Positions 26,385 through 34,998 of a stretch of 34,998 nt of DNA are shown piece by piece (position 1 is the stretch's first letter; every line of letters begins with the position of its first letter). The DNA lies in NCBI GenBank assembly GCA_005881435.1, contig VBHP01000099.1, positions 1 through 34,998 of the forward strand, given 5' to 3'. The notes under the pieces are model-generated. The model was not told the origin of the DNA. It did no database searches and saw nothing but the letters and a program-made list of their open reading frames with translations. The stretch comes from Chloroflexota bacterium. GTDB lineage: Bacteria; Chloroflexota; Limnocylindria; P2-11E; CF-107. The position numbers and the translations under genes were made by a program.

Positions 26385-27935
26385 ATGGCACAGAAAGATC
26401 GCCTCGCACGCCTGCGCGCGCTTCGGGACGAGGCCGGCCTGGGTGGCGGCAAGGATCGCGTCGCCCAACAGCACGCCAAGAGCAAGCTCACCGCCCGCGA
26501 ACGCATCGATCTGCTCGTGGACGAGGGCACGTTCGTGGAGCTCGATGCGTTCGTCACCCACCGCGCCACGGACTTCGGATTGGACAAGGAGCGCTACCTC
26601 GGGGACGGCGTCGTCACCGGCTTCGGGAAGGTCGACGGGCGGCTGGTCTACGTTTTCTCGCAGGACTTCACCGTGTTCGGCGGTTCGCTCTCCGAGGCGC
26701 ACGCCGAGAAGATCTGCAAGGTGATGGACCTGGCAGTGCGCAACGGCGCGCCGATCGTCGGCCTCAACGACTCCGGCGGCGCCCGGATCCAGGAGGGAGT
26801 GGTCTCGCTCGGCGGCTATGCCGACATCTTCCTGCGCAACACCCTGGCCTCCGGCGTCGTGCCGCAGCTCAGCGCGATCATGGGCCCCTGCGCCGGCGGC
26901 GCGGTGTATTCGCCGGCGATCACGGATTTCGTGGTGATGGTGCGCGACACCGCCTACATGTTCGTCACCGGACCGAACGTGGTGAAGACGGTGACCCACG
27001 AGGACGTCAGCTTCGAGGAGCTCGGCGGCGCCGAAGTGCACAGCTCGAGATCGGGCGTCGCGCATTTCGCCGTCGACACCGAGGCCGACTGCTGCGCCCT
27101 GCTGCGCCGGCTGCTGGCGTTCTTGCCTTCAAACAACCTCGACGACGCGCCGACCCGGCCGACGGAAGATCCAGCCGACCGCATGGACGCAGAGCTGGAT
27201 GGCATCGTCCCCGAGCAGGCCAACAAGTCGTACGACATGCACGACGTCATCCGTCGCGTTGTCGACGAGGGCGACTTTCTCGAGGTCCACGAGAAATGGG
27301 CCGGGAACATCCTCTGCGGCTTCGCGCACCTCGCTGGGCGTTCCATTGGCATCGTGGCGCAGCAGCCGATGGTGCTCGCCGGCGTCCTCGACATCGACGC
27401 CTCGATCAAGGCCGCTCGCTTCGTACGCTTCTGCGACGCCTTCAACATCCCACTGCTGACGTTCGTCGACGTGCCCGGCTTCCTCCCCGGCACCGCCCAG
27501 GAGCACGGCGGCATCATCCGCAACGGCGCCAAGCTGCTCTACGCCTACGCCGAGGCCACGGTGCCGAAGCTGACGGTCATCACACGGAAGGCGTACGGCG
27601 GCGCCTACGACGTCATGAGCTCGAAGCACATCCGCGGTGACTACAACGTCGCCTGGCCGACGGCCGAGATCGCGGTGATGGGACCCGAGGGCGCGGTCAA
27701 CGTCGTCTTCAAGGAGGAGCTGGCCAAAGGCAGGGACGCCGATAAGCGGCGTCAACAGCTCGTCGCCGAGTACGTGGAGAAGTTCGCCAATCCCTTCGTC
27801 GCCGCCGCGCGCGGGTACATCGACGACGTCATCGAGCCCCGTCAGACTCGGCCGAGGCTGGCCGCGGCGCTGGAGTCGTTGCAGGGGAAACGCGATAGCA
27901 ATCCGAAGAAGAAGCACGGCAATATTCCGCTGTGA
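26385..27935 (+). CDS. pccB: Propionyl-CoA carboxylase beta subunit (carboxyltransferase)
   Basis: A 516-residue carboxyltransferase of standard length. The N-domain has [34 protein letters not shown] and [16 protein letters not shown]; the C-domain has [28 protein letters not shown] and [19 protein letters not shown]. Asp351 in RFCDAFNIP corresponds to the Asp that favours propionyl-CoA over acetyl-CoA in Streptomyces enzymes. It transfers CO2 from biotin to propionyl-CoA, giving methylmalonyl-CoA. The biotin carboxylase and carrier genes follow at 29597 and 31072, with two genes between. ATG at 26385 is chosen because the domain starts directly after it, a TAAACT box lies ten bases upstream, and sequence further upstream is the divergent htpX gene. 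Confidence 0.93.
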   Translation: MAQKDRLARLRALRDEAGLGGGKDRVAQQHAKSKLTARERIDLLVDEGTFVELDAFVTHRATDFGLDKERYLGDGVVTGFGKVDGRLVYVFSQDFTVFGGSLSEAHAEKICKVMDLAVRNGAPIVGLNDSGGARIQEGVVSLGGYADIFLRNTLASGVVPQLSAIMGPCAGGAVYSPAITDFVVMVRDTAYMFVTGPNVVKTVTHEDVSFEELGGAEVHSSRSGVAHFAVDTEADCCALLRRLLAFLPSNNLDDAPTRPTEDPADRMDAELDGIVPEQANKSYDMHDVIRRVVDEGDFLEVHEKWAGNILCGFAHLAGRSIGIVAQQPMVLAGVLDIDASIKAARFVRFCDAFNIPLLTFVDVPGFLPGTAQEHGGIIRNGAKLLYAYAEATVPKLTVITRKAYGGAYDVMSSKHIRGDYNVAWPTAEIAVMGPEGAVNVVFKEELAKGRDADKRRQQLVAEYVEKFANPFVAAARGYIDDVIEPRQTRPRLAAALESLQGKRDSNPKKKHGNIPL

Positions 27936-27964
27936 GCCCGCGAGTGCTCGCGTAGGAGGGAACT

Positions 27965-28321
27965 GTGTACGGCACGATCGCTCGGATCAAGGTCAAGCGG
28001 GACAAACTGCGCGAGCTGTATGCGCTCGGCCAGGAGTGGGACGACTCTCACCGCAAGGACGTGCCCGGATTCATCGGCACCGAGATCCTGTGGGAGGAGA
28101 AGGAGCCGGGCCGGGCGTCCATGATCGTGCGGTTCACGAACCGCGAGCTGTACTTCCAGAACGCGAACTCGCCGCAGCAGCACGAGTTCTACCTGCGGCT
28201 GCGCGCGTGCCTCGAGGCGGAGCCGGACTGGATCGACGGGTACTACGACAAGTGGGACTCGCTGTATCACCGCCCGCCGGCATTCCTCACCGAGCCGCCC
28301 AGGGAGAAGGTCGGGTCATAG
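27965..28321 (+). CDS. Small protein resembling the antibiotic biosynthesis monooxygenase (ABM) fold
   Basis: A 118-residue soluble protein, GTG start with the ribosome site GGAGGG five bases before. The pattern YGTIARIKVKRDKLRELYAL, VPGFIGTEILWEE, RASMIVRFTNRELYFQNANSP and HEFYLRLRACLEAEPDWIDG resembles dimeric alpha-beta barrels of the ABM superfamily, which range from monooxygenases to haem-degrading and structural proteins. No catalytic residue can be named. It lies between pccB and thiD. Confidence 0.62.
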   Translation: MYGTIARIKVKRDKLRELYALGQEWDDSHRKDVPGFIGTEILWEEKEPGRASMIVRFTNRELYFQNANSPQQHEFYLRLRACLEAEPDWIDGYYDKWDSLYHRPPAFLTEPPREKVGS

Positions 28322-28335
28322 GCGACGCTGAGGCG

Positions 28336-28341
28336 TAGCCT
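28336..28341 (+). promoter_or_regulatory. -10 hexamer TAGCCT, leaderless start of thiD
   Basis: TAGCCT fits TANNNT and is followed by six bases and the ATG at 28348. No ribosome binding site is present, consistent with a leaderless message. Confidence 0.4.
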
Positions 28342-28347
28342 CTTCGA

Positions 28348-29592
28348 ATGAGCGCGTCGCGCTGCCTGACCATCGCCGGCTCGGATTCCGGCGGCGGCGC
28401 GGGCATCCAGGCTGACCTCAAGACGTTCCAGGTGTTCGGCTGCTTCGGCATGAGCGCGATCACTGCGCTCACGGCGCAGAACACCAAAGGCGTCGCGGAA
28501 GTGTTCGCCGCGACGCCCGACTTCGTCGCCAAGCAGATCGAGGTCGTGGTCACGGACATCGGCGTCGACGCCGCGAAGACGGGGATGCTGTTCTCGGCGG
28601 AGATCATCCGCGCCGTCGTGCGTGAGGTCCGGCGACTGAGCATTCGTCCCCTGGTCGTCGACCCAGTCATGGTCGCGAGCTCCGGCGACCGGCTGCTGCG
28701 TCAGGACGCGGTGACCGCACTGCGAGACGAGCTGCTGCCGCTGGCGACCGTCGTCACACCGAATGTGGCGGAGGCGGAGGTGCTGGCCGGCTTTGCCATC
28801 GACGACGCGCGCTCGCTGGAGCGCGCGGCGCGCGCGATCGCGAGCTTCGGAGCGGAGTGGGTCGTCCTGAAAGGCGGCGACCGCGTGGTGCCGGGCCTGT
28901 CGACCGAGGACGAGTCGGTCGACTGGGTTTACGGGCAGGGCGAGGCCTTCTCTTTGCGCGGCAGGCGGCTGCCGGGTGTGTGGCACGGCACCGGCTGTAC
29001 GTTCTCGGCGGCCATCATCCGCGCCGTCGTGCGTGAGGTCCGGCGACTGAGCATTCGTCCCCTGGTCGTCGACCCAGTCATGGTCGCGAGCTCCGGCGAC
29101 CGGCTGCTGCGTCAGGACGCGGTGACCGCACTGCGAGACGAGCTGCTGCCGCTGGCGACCGTCGTCACACCGAATGTGGCGGAGGCGGAGGTGCTGGCCG
29201 GCTTTGCCATCGACGACGCGCGCTCGCTGGAGCGCGCGGCGCGCGCGATCGCGAGCTTCGGAGCGGAGTGGGTCGTCCTGAAAGGCGGCGACCGCGTGGT
29301 GCCGGGCCTGTCGACCGAGGACGAGTCGGTCGACTGGGTTTACGGGCAGGGCGAGGCCTTCTCTTTGCGCGGCAGGCGGCTGCCGGGTGTGTGGCACGGC
29401 ACCGGCTGTACGTTCTCGGCGGCCATCTGCGCGCTGCTCGCCCGTGGCAACGACGTCGCCACCTCGCTCCGGGAGGCGAAGCTCTTCGTGCAAGGTGCGC
29501 TGGAGCACGCCGAGCGGATCGGGACCGGTGCGCAGCCGGTGAACCAGTGGTGGACGCGAGACGAGTTCGCGCCGCCGGTCCGATCCCGATAG
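28348..29592 (+). CDS. thiD: Hydroxymethylpyrimidine/phosphomethylpyrimidine kinase with an exact internal duplication
   Basis: ThiD phosphorylates hydroxymethylpyrimidine and its phosphate in thiamine synthesis. The N-terminus TIAGSDSGGGAGIQADLKTFQVFG is diagnostic. The frame codes for 414 residues, whereas ThiD is about 265-280. The excess is a perfect in-frame repeat of 137 residues: 86-222 and 223-359 are identical, from IIRAVVREVRRL to WHGTGCTFSAA. As a result the DPVMVASSGDRLL segment and the catalytic GTGC motif (Cys217 and Cys354) occur twice. Removing one copy gives a normal 277-residue ThiD. Whether the enlarged protein folds and works is unknown; one copy would have to be accommodated as an insertion. 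Confidence 0.88.
   Translation: MSASRCLTIAGSDSGGGAGIQADLKTFQVFGCFGMSAITALTAQNTKGVAEVFAATPDFVAKQIEVVVTDIGVDAAKTGMLFSAEIIRAVVREVRRLSIRPLVVDPVMVASSGDRLLRQDAVTALRDELLPLATVVTPNVAEAEVLAGFAIDDARSLERAARAIASFGAEWVVLKGGDRVVPGLSTEDESVDWVYGQGEAFSLRGRRLPGVWHGTGCTFSAAIIRAVVREVRRLSIRPLVVDPVMVASSGDRLLRQDAVTALRDELLPLATVVTPNVAEAEVLAGFAIDDARSLERAARAIASFGAEWVVLKGGDRVVPGLSTEDESVDWVYGQGEAFSLRGRRLPGVWHGTGCTFSAAICALLARGNDVATSLREAKLFVQGALEHAERIGTGAQPVNQWWTRDEFAPPVRSR
28603..29424 (+). repeat. Exact 411-base tandem duplication inside thiD
   Basis: Bases 28603-29013 and 29014-29424 read as identical, adjacent and in the same frame (137 codons each). Both borders carry the same ten bases, TTCTCGGCGG, two bases before the unit (28591-28600, 29002-29011 and again 29413-29422). 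This indicates duplication by slippage or recombination between 10-base microhomologies. Complete identity means a very recent event or an assembly error. Confidence 0.95.
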
Positions 29593-29596
29593 CGCG

Positions 29597-31075
29597 GTGT
29601 TCAAGAAGGTCCTGATCGCGAATCGCGGCGAGATCGCGATCCGCGTGATCCGCGCCTGCCGCGACCTCGGCCTCGCGACGGTGGCGGTCTACAGCGACGC
29701 GGACCGCGCCGCACTCCACGTCCGGCTCGCCGACGAGGCCGTTCGTCTCGGGCCGGCGCCCTCGAGCGAGAGCTACCTGAACGTCGCTGCGCTGGTCGAT
29801 GCGGCCCGGCGCACCGGTGCCGACGCTGTGCACCCGGGATACGGGTTCCTGTCCGAGAACGCCGCCTTCGCCGAGGCCTGCGCCGCGGCCGGCCTCGTCT
29901 TCGTCGGGCCGCCGGCGCGCGCCATGCGCGAGCTTGGCGAGAAAACGGCGGCCCGGCGCCTGGCGCGCGAAGCCGGCGTGCCGACGACGCCCGGACTGAT
30001 GCAGGCACTGGAAGATCCGCTCGAGCTGCGTAGACAGGCGCACGACCTCGGCGTCCCAGTCGTACTCAAGGCCGCCGCTGGCGGTGGCGGCAAAGGCATG
30101 CGGATCGTCCGCGACGAGGCGCAGCTCGACGTCCTGATCCGGAGCGCCATGGGCGAAGCGCGCGGCGCGTTCGGCGACGCGTCGCTGTACGTCGAGAAAT
30201 ATCTCGAGCCCGCGCGGCACGTCGAGGTGCAGTTCGTCGCCGACACGCAAGGCCGTGTGGTGTGGCTCGGCGAGCGCGACTGCTCGGTGCAGCGGCGACA
30301 CCAGAAACTGATCGAGGAGACGCCGGGTCCCGGTGTCGACGAGCGGATTCGCGAGCAGCTCGGGGACGCGGCCGTGCGTCTGGCGCGCGCCAGCGGCTAC
30401 GTCAACGCCGGCACCGCGGAGTTCCTGATCGTGAACGGCGCCTTCTATTTCCTCGAGGTCAACGCGCGGCTGCAGGTGGAGCATCCGGTCACCGAGGCGG
30501 TGACCGGCATCGATCTCGTCACGTTGCAGCTGCGGATCGCGGCGGGGGAGCCGCTGCCGTTCGTGCAAGGCGACATCGTGAGGCGCGGCCACGCCATCGA
30601 GTGCCGCATCTCGGCCGAGGACCCGTACCGCGATTTCATTCCCGCGGCGGGCACGATCGGCTTCGTTCGCGAGCCCGCGGGGCCCGGCGTCCGCGTGGAC
30701 TCGTCGCTCTACCCCGGGCTGCGCGTGCCGACCGAGTACGACCCCCTCCTGTCGAAGGTCATCGCGCACGGACGCGACCGCGCCGAGGCTCTCTCGCGGA
30801 TGCGCCGTGCCCTGCGCGAGACGGTCGTGGCCGGCGTACGGACCACGATCCCGTTCCATCAGTTCGCACTGGAAGAACCGGATTTCATCGCCGGCGCGTA
30901 CGACACCGACTATGTCTCGGCGCACTGGCCACCGGCGGCCGCGGCCCTCCCGCCGGAGACCGTCGCGGCCGCCGCCATCGCGGCGGTGATGAGTCGGCGG
31001 AGACACGCTGCGTCGGCTGAGCCCGCCGATGGCTCGAGCTGGCGCCGCTCCGCACGCGAAGACGCGCTGCGATGA
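29597..31075 (+). CDS. pccA: Biotin carboxylase subunit of acyl-CoA (propionyl-CoA) carboxylase
   Basis: A 492-residue biotin carboxylase without a fused carrier domain. Motifs in order: FKKVLIANRGEIAIRVIRACRDLG, HPGYGFLSENAAFAEAC, the ATP-grasp glycine loop KAAAGGGGKGMRIV, GERDCSVQRRHQKLIEETPG, FYFLEVNARLQVEHPVTE and HAIECRISAEDP. It carboxylates biotin on the adjacent carrier with ATP and bicarbonate. The last 40 residues are alanine- and arginine-rich and poorly conserved. GTG at 29597 is four bases after the thiD stop. The ATGA overlap with the carrier gene and nearby pccB support a three-part propionyl-CoA carboxylase. Confidence 0.92.
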   Translation: MFKKVLIANRGEIAIRVIRACRDLGLATVAVYSDADRAALHVRLADEAVRLGPAPSSESYLNVAALVDAARRTGADAVHPGYGFLSENAAFAEACAAAGLVFVGPPARAMRELGEKTAARRLAREAGVPTTPGLMQALEDPLELRRQAHDLGVPVVLKAAAGGGGKGMRIVRDEAQLDVLIRSAMGEARGAFGDASLYVEKYLEPARHVEVQFVADTQGRVVWLGERDCSVQRRHQKLIEETPGPGVDERIREQLGDAAVRLARASGYVNAGTAEFLIVNGAFYFLEVNARLQVEHPVTEAVTGIDLVTLQLRIAAGEPLPFVQGDIVRRGHAIECRISAEDPYRDFIPAAGTIGFVREPAGPGVRVDSSLYPGLRVPTEYDPLLSKVIAHGRDRAEALSRMRRALRETVVAGVRTTIPFHQFALEEPDFIAGAYDTDYVSAHWPPAAAALPPETVAAAAIAAVMSRRRHAASAEPADGSSWRRSAREDALR

Positions 31076-31560
31076 GGTACCGGTGCCGCGTCGGCGCGAG
31101 CGATGTCGACCTCGACATCGACGTGATGGGGCGCGTGGCCATCGAGGGATCCTCGATCAGCGCGGATGTCGAAGCCGTTGGCCCAGACCTGTGGTCGATC
31201 CTCATCGACGGACGCAGCCACGAGGTCGCGGTGCTCGAACGAGATCCGCTGCGGGTGCGGATCGACGGCGGCGAAGTTGAGCTCGCGCTGGTCGACGAGC
31301 GCACGCGCATCGGCGCGCGTCAGAGTGGAGCCGATGCGCGTCCGTACGAGGTGCGAGCGCCGATGCCCGGACTGATCGTGGCCGTGCACGTGCGCGAGGG
31401 CGACGTCATCGACGAGGGCGGATCGATCTGCACCCTCGAAGCGATGAAGATGGAGAACGAGCTCACCGTCCCGCGGCGCGCGCGGATCGCGCGGCTGCGG
31501 GCCTCGGCCGGTGCGAAGGTCAACGGCGGCGACCTCCTCGCGGTACTCGCGCCCGAATGA
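31072..31560 (+). CDS. Biotin carboxyl carrier protein of the acyl-CoA carboxylase
   Basis: A 162-residue carrier. Residues about 92-162 are the biotinyl domain with RAPMPGLIVAVHVREGDVIDEGG and the biotin-attachment motif EAMKMENEL, where Lys126 carries biotin. The first 85 residues form a beta-rich linker region similar to the domain preceding the carrier in propionyl-CoA carboxylase alpha chains. ATG at 31072 overlaps the biotin carboxylase stop, and its stop overlaps the ATG of the penicillin acylase gene. Confidence 0.92.
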   Translation: MRYRCRVGASDVDLDIDVMGRVAIEGSSISADVEAVGPDLWSILIDGRSHEVAVLERDPLRVRIDGGEVELALVDERTRIGARQSGADARPYEVRAPMPGLIVAVHVREGDVIDEGGSICTLEAMKMENELTVPRRARIARLRASAGAKVNGGDLLAVLAPE

Positions 31561-33900
31561 TGCCGCGCTTCACCTGGCGCCGCGTCGTGCTGGGGCTCGC
31601 GGTGGTCGTGGGAATCGTGATCGTCATCGGCGCGGTCACGGCGGTCACGGTCCTGCGGCGTCCGTACACGACGGTCGACGGCGATCTGCGACTGATCGGG
31701 CTGGACGACGCGGCGCAGGTGCTGCGCGACTCGAACGGCGTGCCGCATATCTACGCCCAGACGGTACGTCACCGCGTCCGATCGGCTGTGGGAGCTGGAG
31801 TTCCTGCGACGCATCGGTCAGGCGCGCCTGTCGGAGCTGTTCGGGAGCGCGACGGTGGACACGGACAAGTTCGTGCGGACCCTGGGCTGGTACCGCGTCG
31901 CACGCCGGGAGGCATTGGGGCTCTCGCCGCAGACGCGTGCGGCCCTGGACGCGTATGCCGCCGGCGTCAACAAGTTCGTCGAGACGCATCAGGACGCGCC
32001 GCCGCTCGAATTCATGATCCTCGGCATCAACTGGGAGCCATGGCAGATGGCCGACTCGGTCGTGGTCGGAAAGATCATGGCCTGGGACCTGTCCGGCAAC
32101 ATGACCAGCGAGGTCCTGCATCTCAACATCGCCGCGAGACTCGGCGACGGCGCGCTGGCGACGCTCTTTCCGCAGCTCCCGCGCACCACGCCGCCGATCC
32201 TGGCCTCACCCGACGCACCGGTGGTGCGCATTCCAGGCGCGGACCAGTTGCGTTCGATGCTCGGCGACGTGGCCGGCGGCGAGGTCGGCAGCAACAACTG
32301 GGTCGTGAGTGGCGCGCACACCACGAGCGGCCGACCACTGCTGGCCAACGATCCGCATCTCGGCGTGCGCAACCCGTCGATCTGGTATCTCGCGCACCTC
32401 TCCGGCGGCGGCTTCGACGTCGCCGGCTACGCCATCCCCGGTACGCCGGGCATCGTGATCGGACACAACGCGAGCATCGCCTGGGGCGTCACGAACGTCG
32501 GCCCCGACACCGAGGACCTGTATCAGGAACGCCCCGATCCGAACGATCCGCGCCGCTTCGAATATCAGGGTGCGTTCGAGGCCGCGCAGATCACGATCGA
32601 GGAGATCAAGGTCAAGGGCGCGGCGAGCCTGAAGCTGCAGGTCGTGGAGACACGGCATGGACCGATCGTCACGCCGGTCGTCGCGGGCGTGAAGCAGACG
32701 TTGGCGCTGCGGTGGACCGCGCTCGATCCGGGGCACCTCCTGGACGCGCTCTATCGCCTCGATCTCGCCGCCAACTGGCAGGAGTTCCGCGACGCGCTGT
32801 CGCAGTGGGACGTCCCCGGCCAGAACTTCGTCTACGCCGACGTCGGCGGTCACATCGGGTATCAGGCGACGGGAAAGGTCCCGATCCGTCCGGGCGGGAT
32901 GAGCGCGGGCGACACGCCGCAGCCCGGTTGGGACGGGCAGCATGAGTGGCAGGGCTACATCCCGTTCGACCAGCTGCCCACGAGCTTTGACCCGTCGAGC
33001 GGCATGATCGTCACCGCCAATCAGCGGATCGTCGACCAGTATCCGTACAAGATCAGCAACGAGTTCGACCCCGGCTTCCGCGCGCAACGCATACAGCAGC
33101 TGCTCTCCGCGGTCGACCGGTTGACCCCTGACGACATGACCCGCATCCAGATGGACGTGGTCGACGTCTCCGCGGCGCCGTTCCTGTCGTTCCTGCGCAC
33201 GCTGCCGGTGACGAGCGATCGCGCCAAACGCGCGCAGCAGCTGTTGCGCGATTGGGACGGCTCCATGCGCGCCGACGACGCCGGGCCTGCGATCTACTGG
33301 TCGTGGCAGCTGCACATGAGCGATCGCGTGTTCCACGACAAGCTCGGCGACGATCTCTATCATGACTTTCTCGGCGAGGCGTCCTTCGAAGCGCTCTATG
33401 ACCTGGTACGCAGCCCGAACAACGGCTGGTTCGTCGTCCTCGCCGATCCGTTCCACCACGGACGGGACGACCTCGCGGCGCTGGCGCTCGAGGACACGCT
33501 GAACGAGCTCAGCCAACGACTCGGTCCGGACCTCGCCACGTGGCAGTGGGGCAAGCTCCACACCGTCGCCTTTCCGCATCCGATCGGCGAGGTGCTGCCG
33601 ATGATCTTCAACCTCGGACCGTTCCCCAATAGCGGCTCCTTCTTCACCGTCGACAACGGACCGTTCGATCCGACCCAGCCGTACGCGCAGACGTCCCACC
33701 CCTCGATGCGCATGGTCGTCGACCTCTCGGACCTCGAGGCCACTCGCGTGGTCTACGCGACCGGGCAATCGGGCCAGCCGTTCGCGCCGCACTGGGGCGA
33801 TCTCACCTCACTGTGGCTGAATGGCGGCTACGTCACCCTGCGCTTCGCGACCGTGCGTCAGGGTTCGCTCGAGGGCACGCTCTCGTTCAAGGCTCGCTAG
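31557..33900 (+). pseudogene. Penicillin acylase family Ntn-hydrolase, frameshifted by a small deletion
   Basis: The N-terminal frame from 31557 gives a membrane anchor or signal (VVLGLAVVVGIVIVIGAVTAV, residues 10-30), then LRDSNGVPHIYAQT. At about 31764 the family continues one frame over with YVTASDRLWELEFLRRIGQARLSELFG and stays open to 33900. The DLFFAQG-like segment that normally separates HIYA from YVxAxDRLW is missing, so roughly 25-30 bases that are not a multiple of three were lost. The rest is intact: the autocatalytic Ser of GSNNWVVSG (codon 32290-32292), NDPHLGVRNPSIWYLAHL and the C-terminal domain. As given it would yield a truncated, miscoded protein. Intact relatives hydrolyse N-acyl amides such as beta-lactams or acyl-homoserine lactones. 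A sequencing error is an alternative. Confidence 0.8.
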
Positions 33901-33917
33901 ACGCGCGCGGCGCTGCA

Positions 33918-33923
33918 TACACT
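33918..33923 (+). promoter_or_regulatory. -10 hexamer TACACT of the methylmalonyl-CoA mutase gene
   Basis: TACACT is followed by seven bases and the ATG at 33931, with no ribosome binding site. This suggests the mutase has its own leaderless transcript although it follows the acylase gene by only 30 bases. Confidence 0.45.
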
Positions 33924-33930
33924 CCCTGTG

Positions 33931-34998
<1,068 letters not shown>

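Noticed and set aside
28348-29592. thiD as a natural two-domain fusion (for example ThiD-ThiE)
   Set aside because: The extra length is an exact DNA repeat of the enzyme's own middle part, not another domain.

Overview
This is a very GC-rich, gene-dense bacterial chromosome segment with no RNA genes, insertion sequences, CRISPR array or non-coding gap over about 150 bases. Genes are mostly joined by 1-4 base start/stop overlaps. TTG and GTG starts are common, and several genes have a TANNNT -10 hexamer only 6-10 bases before the start codon, as in leaderless transcription. The mix of a separate propionyl-CoA carboxylase biotin carboxylase and biotin carrier, unfused B12-dependent mutase subunits, an LLM-class (often F420-dependent) oxidoreductase and a tetraether-lipid-synthase-like radical SAM protein suggests an uncultivated-type high-GC phylum (Chloroflexota, Dormibacterota or a deep actinobacterial relative). 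This placement is inference.

Layout. (1) 1-1184, minus strand: start of a secreted protein, a small zinc metallopeptidase and a short FliA/WhiG-like sigma factor. (2) 1228-2966, plus: HD-domain protein and an M20 amidohydrolase. (3) 3114-19592, plus: one long operon-like run. It opens with a MerR regulator behind a perfect 22-base palindrome, then thiolase, 3-hydroxyacyl-CoA dehydrogenase, acyl-CoA dehydrogenase, a membrane Fe-S ETF:quinone oxidoreductase (EMO type), a 43-residue membrane peptide, EtfB, EtfA, a mutase large subunit with the isobutyryl-CoA mutase signature, two paralogous double-DinB proteins, the B12-binding subunit, an unknown protein, a second acyl-CoA dehydrogenase, an LLM oxidoreductase, a MeaB G-protein and an S9 peptidase. 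(4) 19635-22588, plus: a PEP-utilising enzyme with rifampin-phosphotransferase architecture and a DUF3052 protein. (5) 22560-26339, minus: Tes-like radical SAM protein, small membrane protein, divergent Lgt-like protein, another membrane protein and HtpX. (6) 26385-34998, plus: propionyl-CoA carboxylase beta subunit, small ABM-like protein, ThiD, biotin carboxylase, biotin carrier, penicillin acylase (frameshifted) and the start of a true methylmalonyl-CoA mutase.

How the genes fit together. The long operon can interconvert isobutyryl-CoA and butyryl-CoA (mutase plus MeaB), oxidise butyryl-CoA to acetyl-CoA (a crotonase is missing here) and pass acyl-CoA dehydrogenase electrons through ETF and the EMO-type protein to membrane quinone. 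The last cluster carboxylates propionyl-CoA and rearranges methylmalonyl-CoA to succinyl-CoA (no epimerase visible). Together they look like a branched-chain amino acid / short-chain fatty acid oxidation region with two distinct B12 mutases.

Most notable: an exact 411-base in-frame tandem duplication inside thiD; isobutyryl- versus methylmalonyl-type active-site residues in the two mutases; four metal-site DinB domains placed between the two subunits of the isobutyryl-type mutase; a tetraether-synthase-like gene joined to an unusual Lgt homologue; and a small frameshifting deletion in the penicillin acylase gene.
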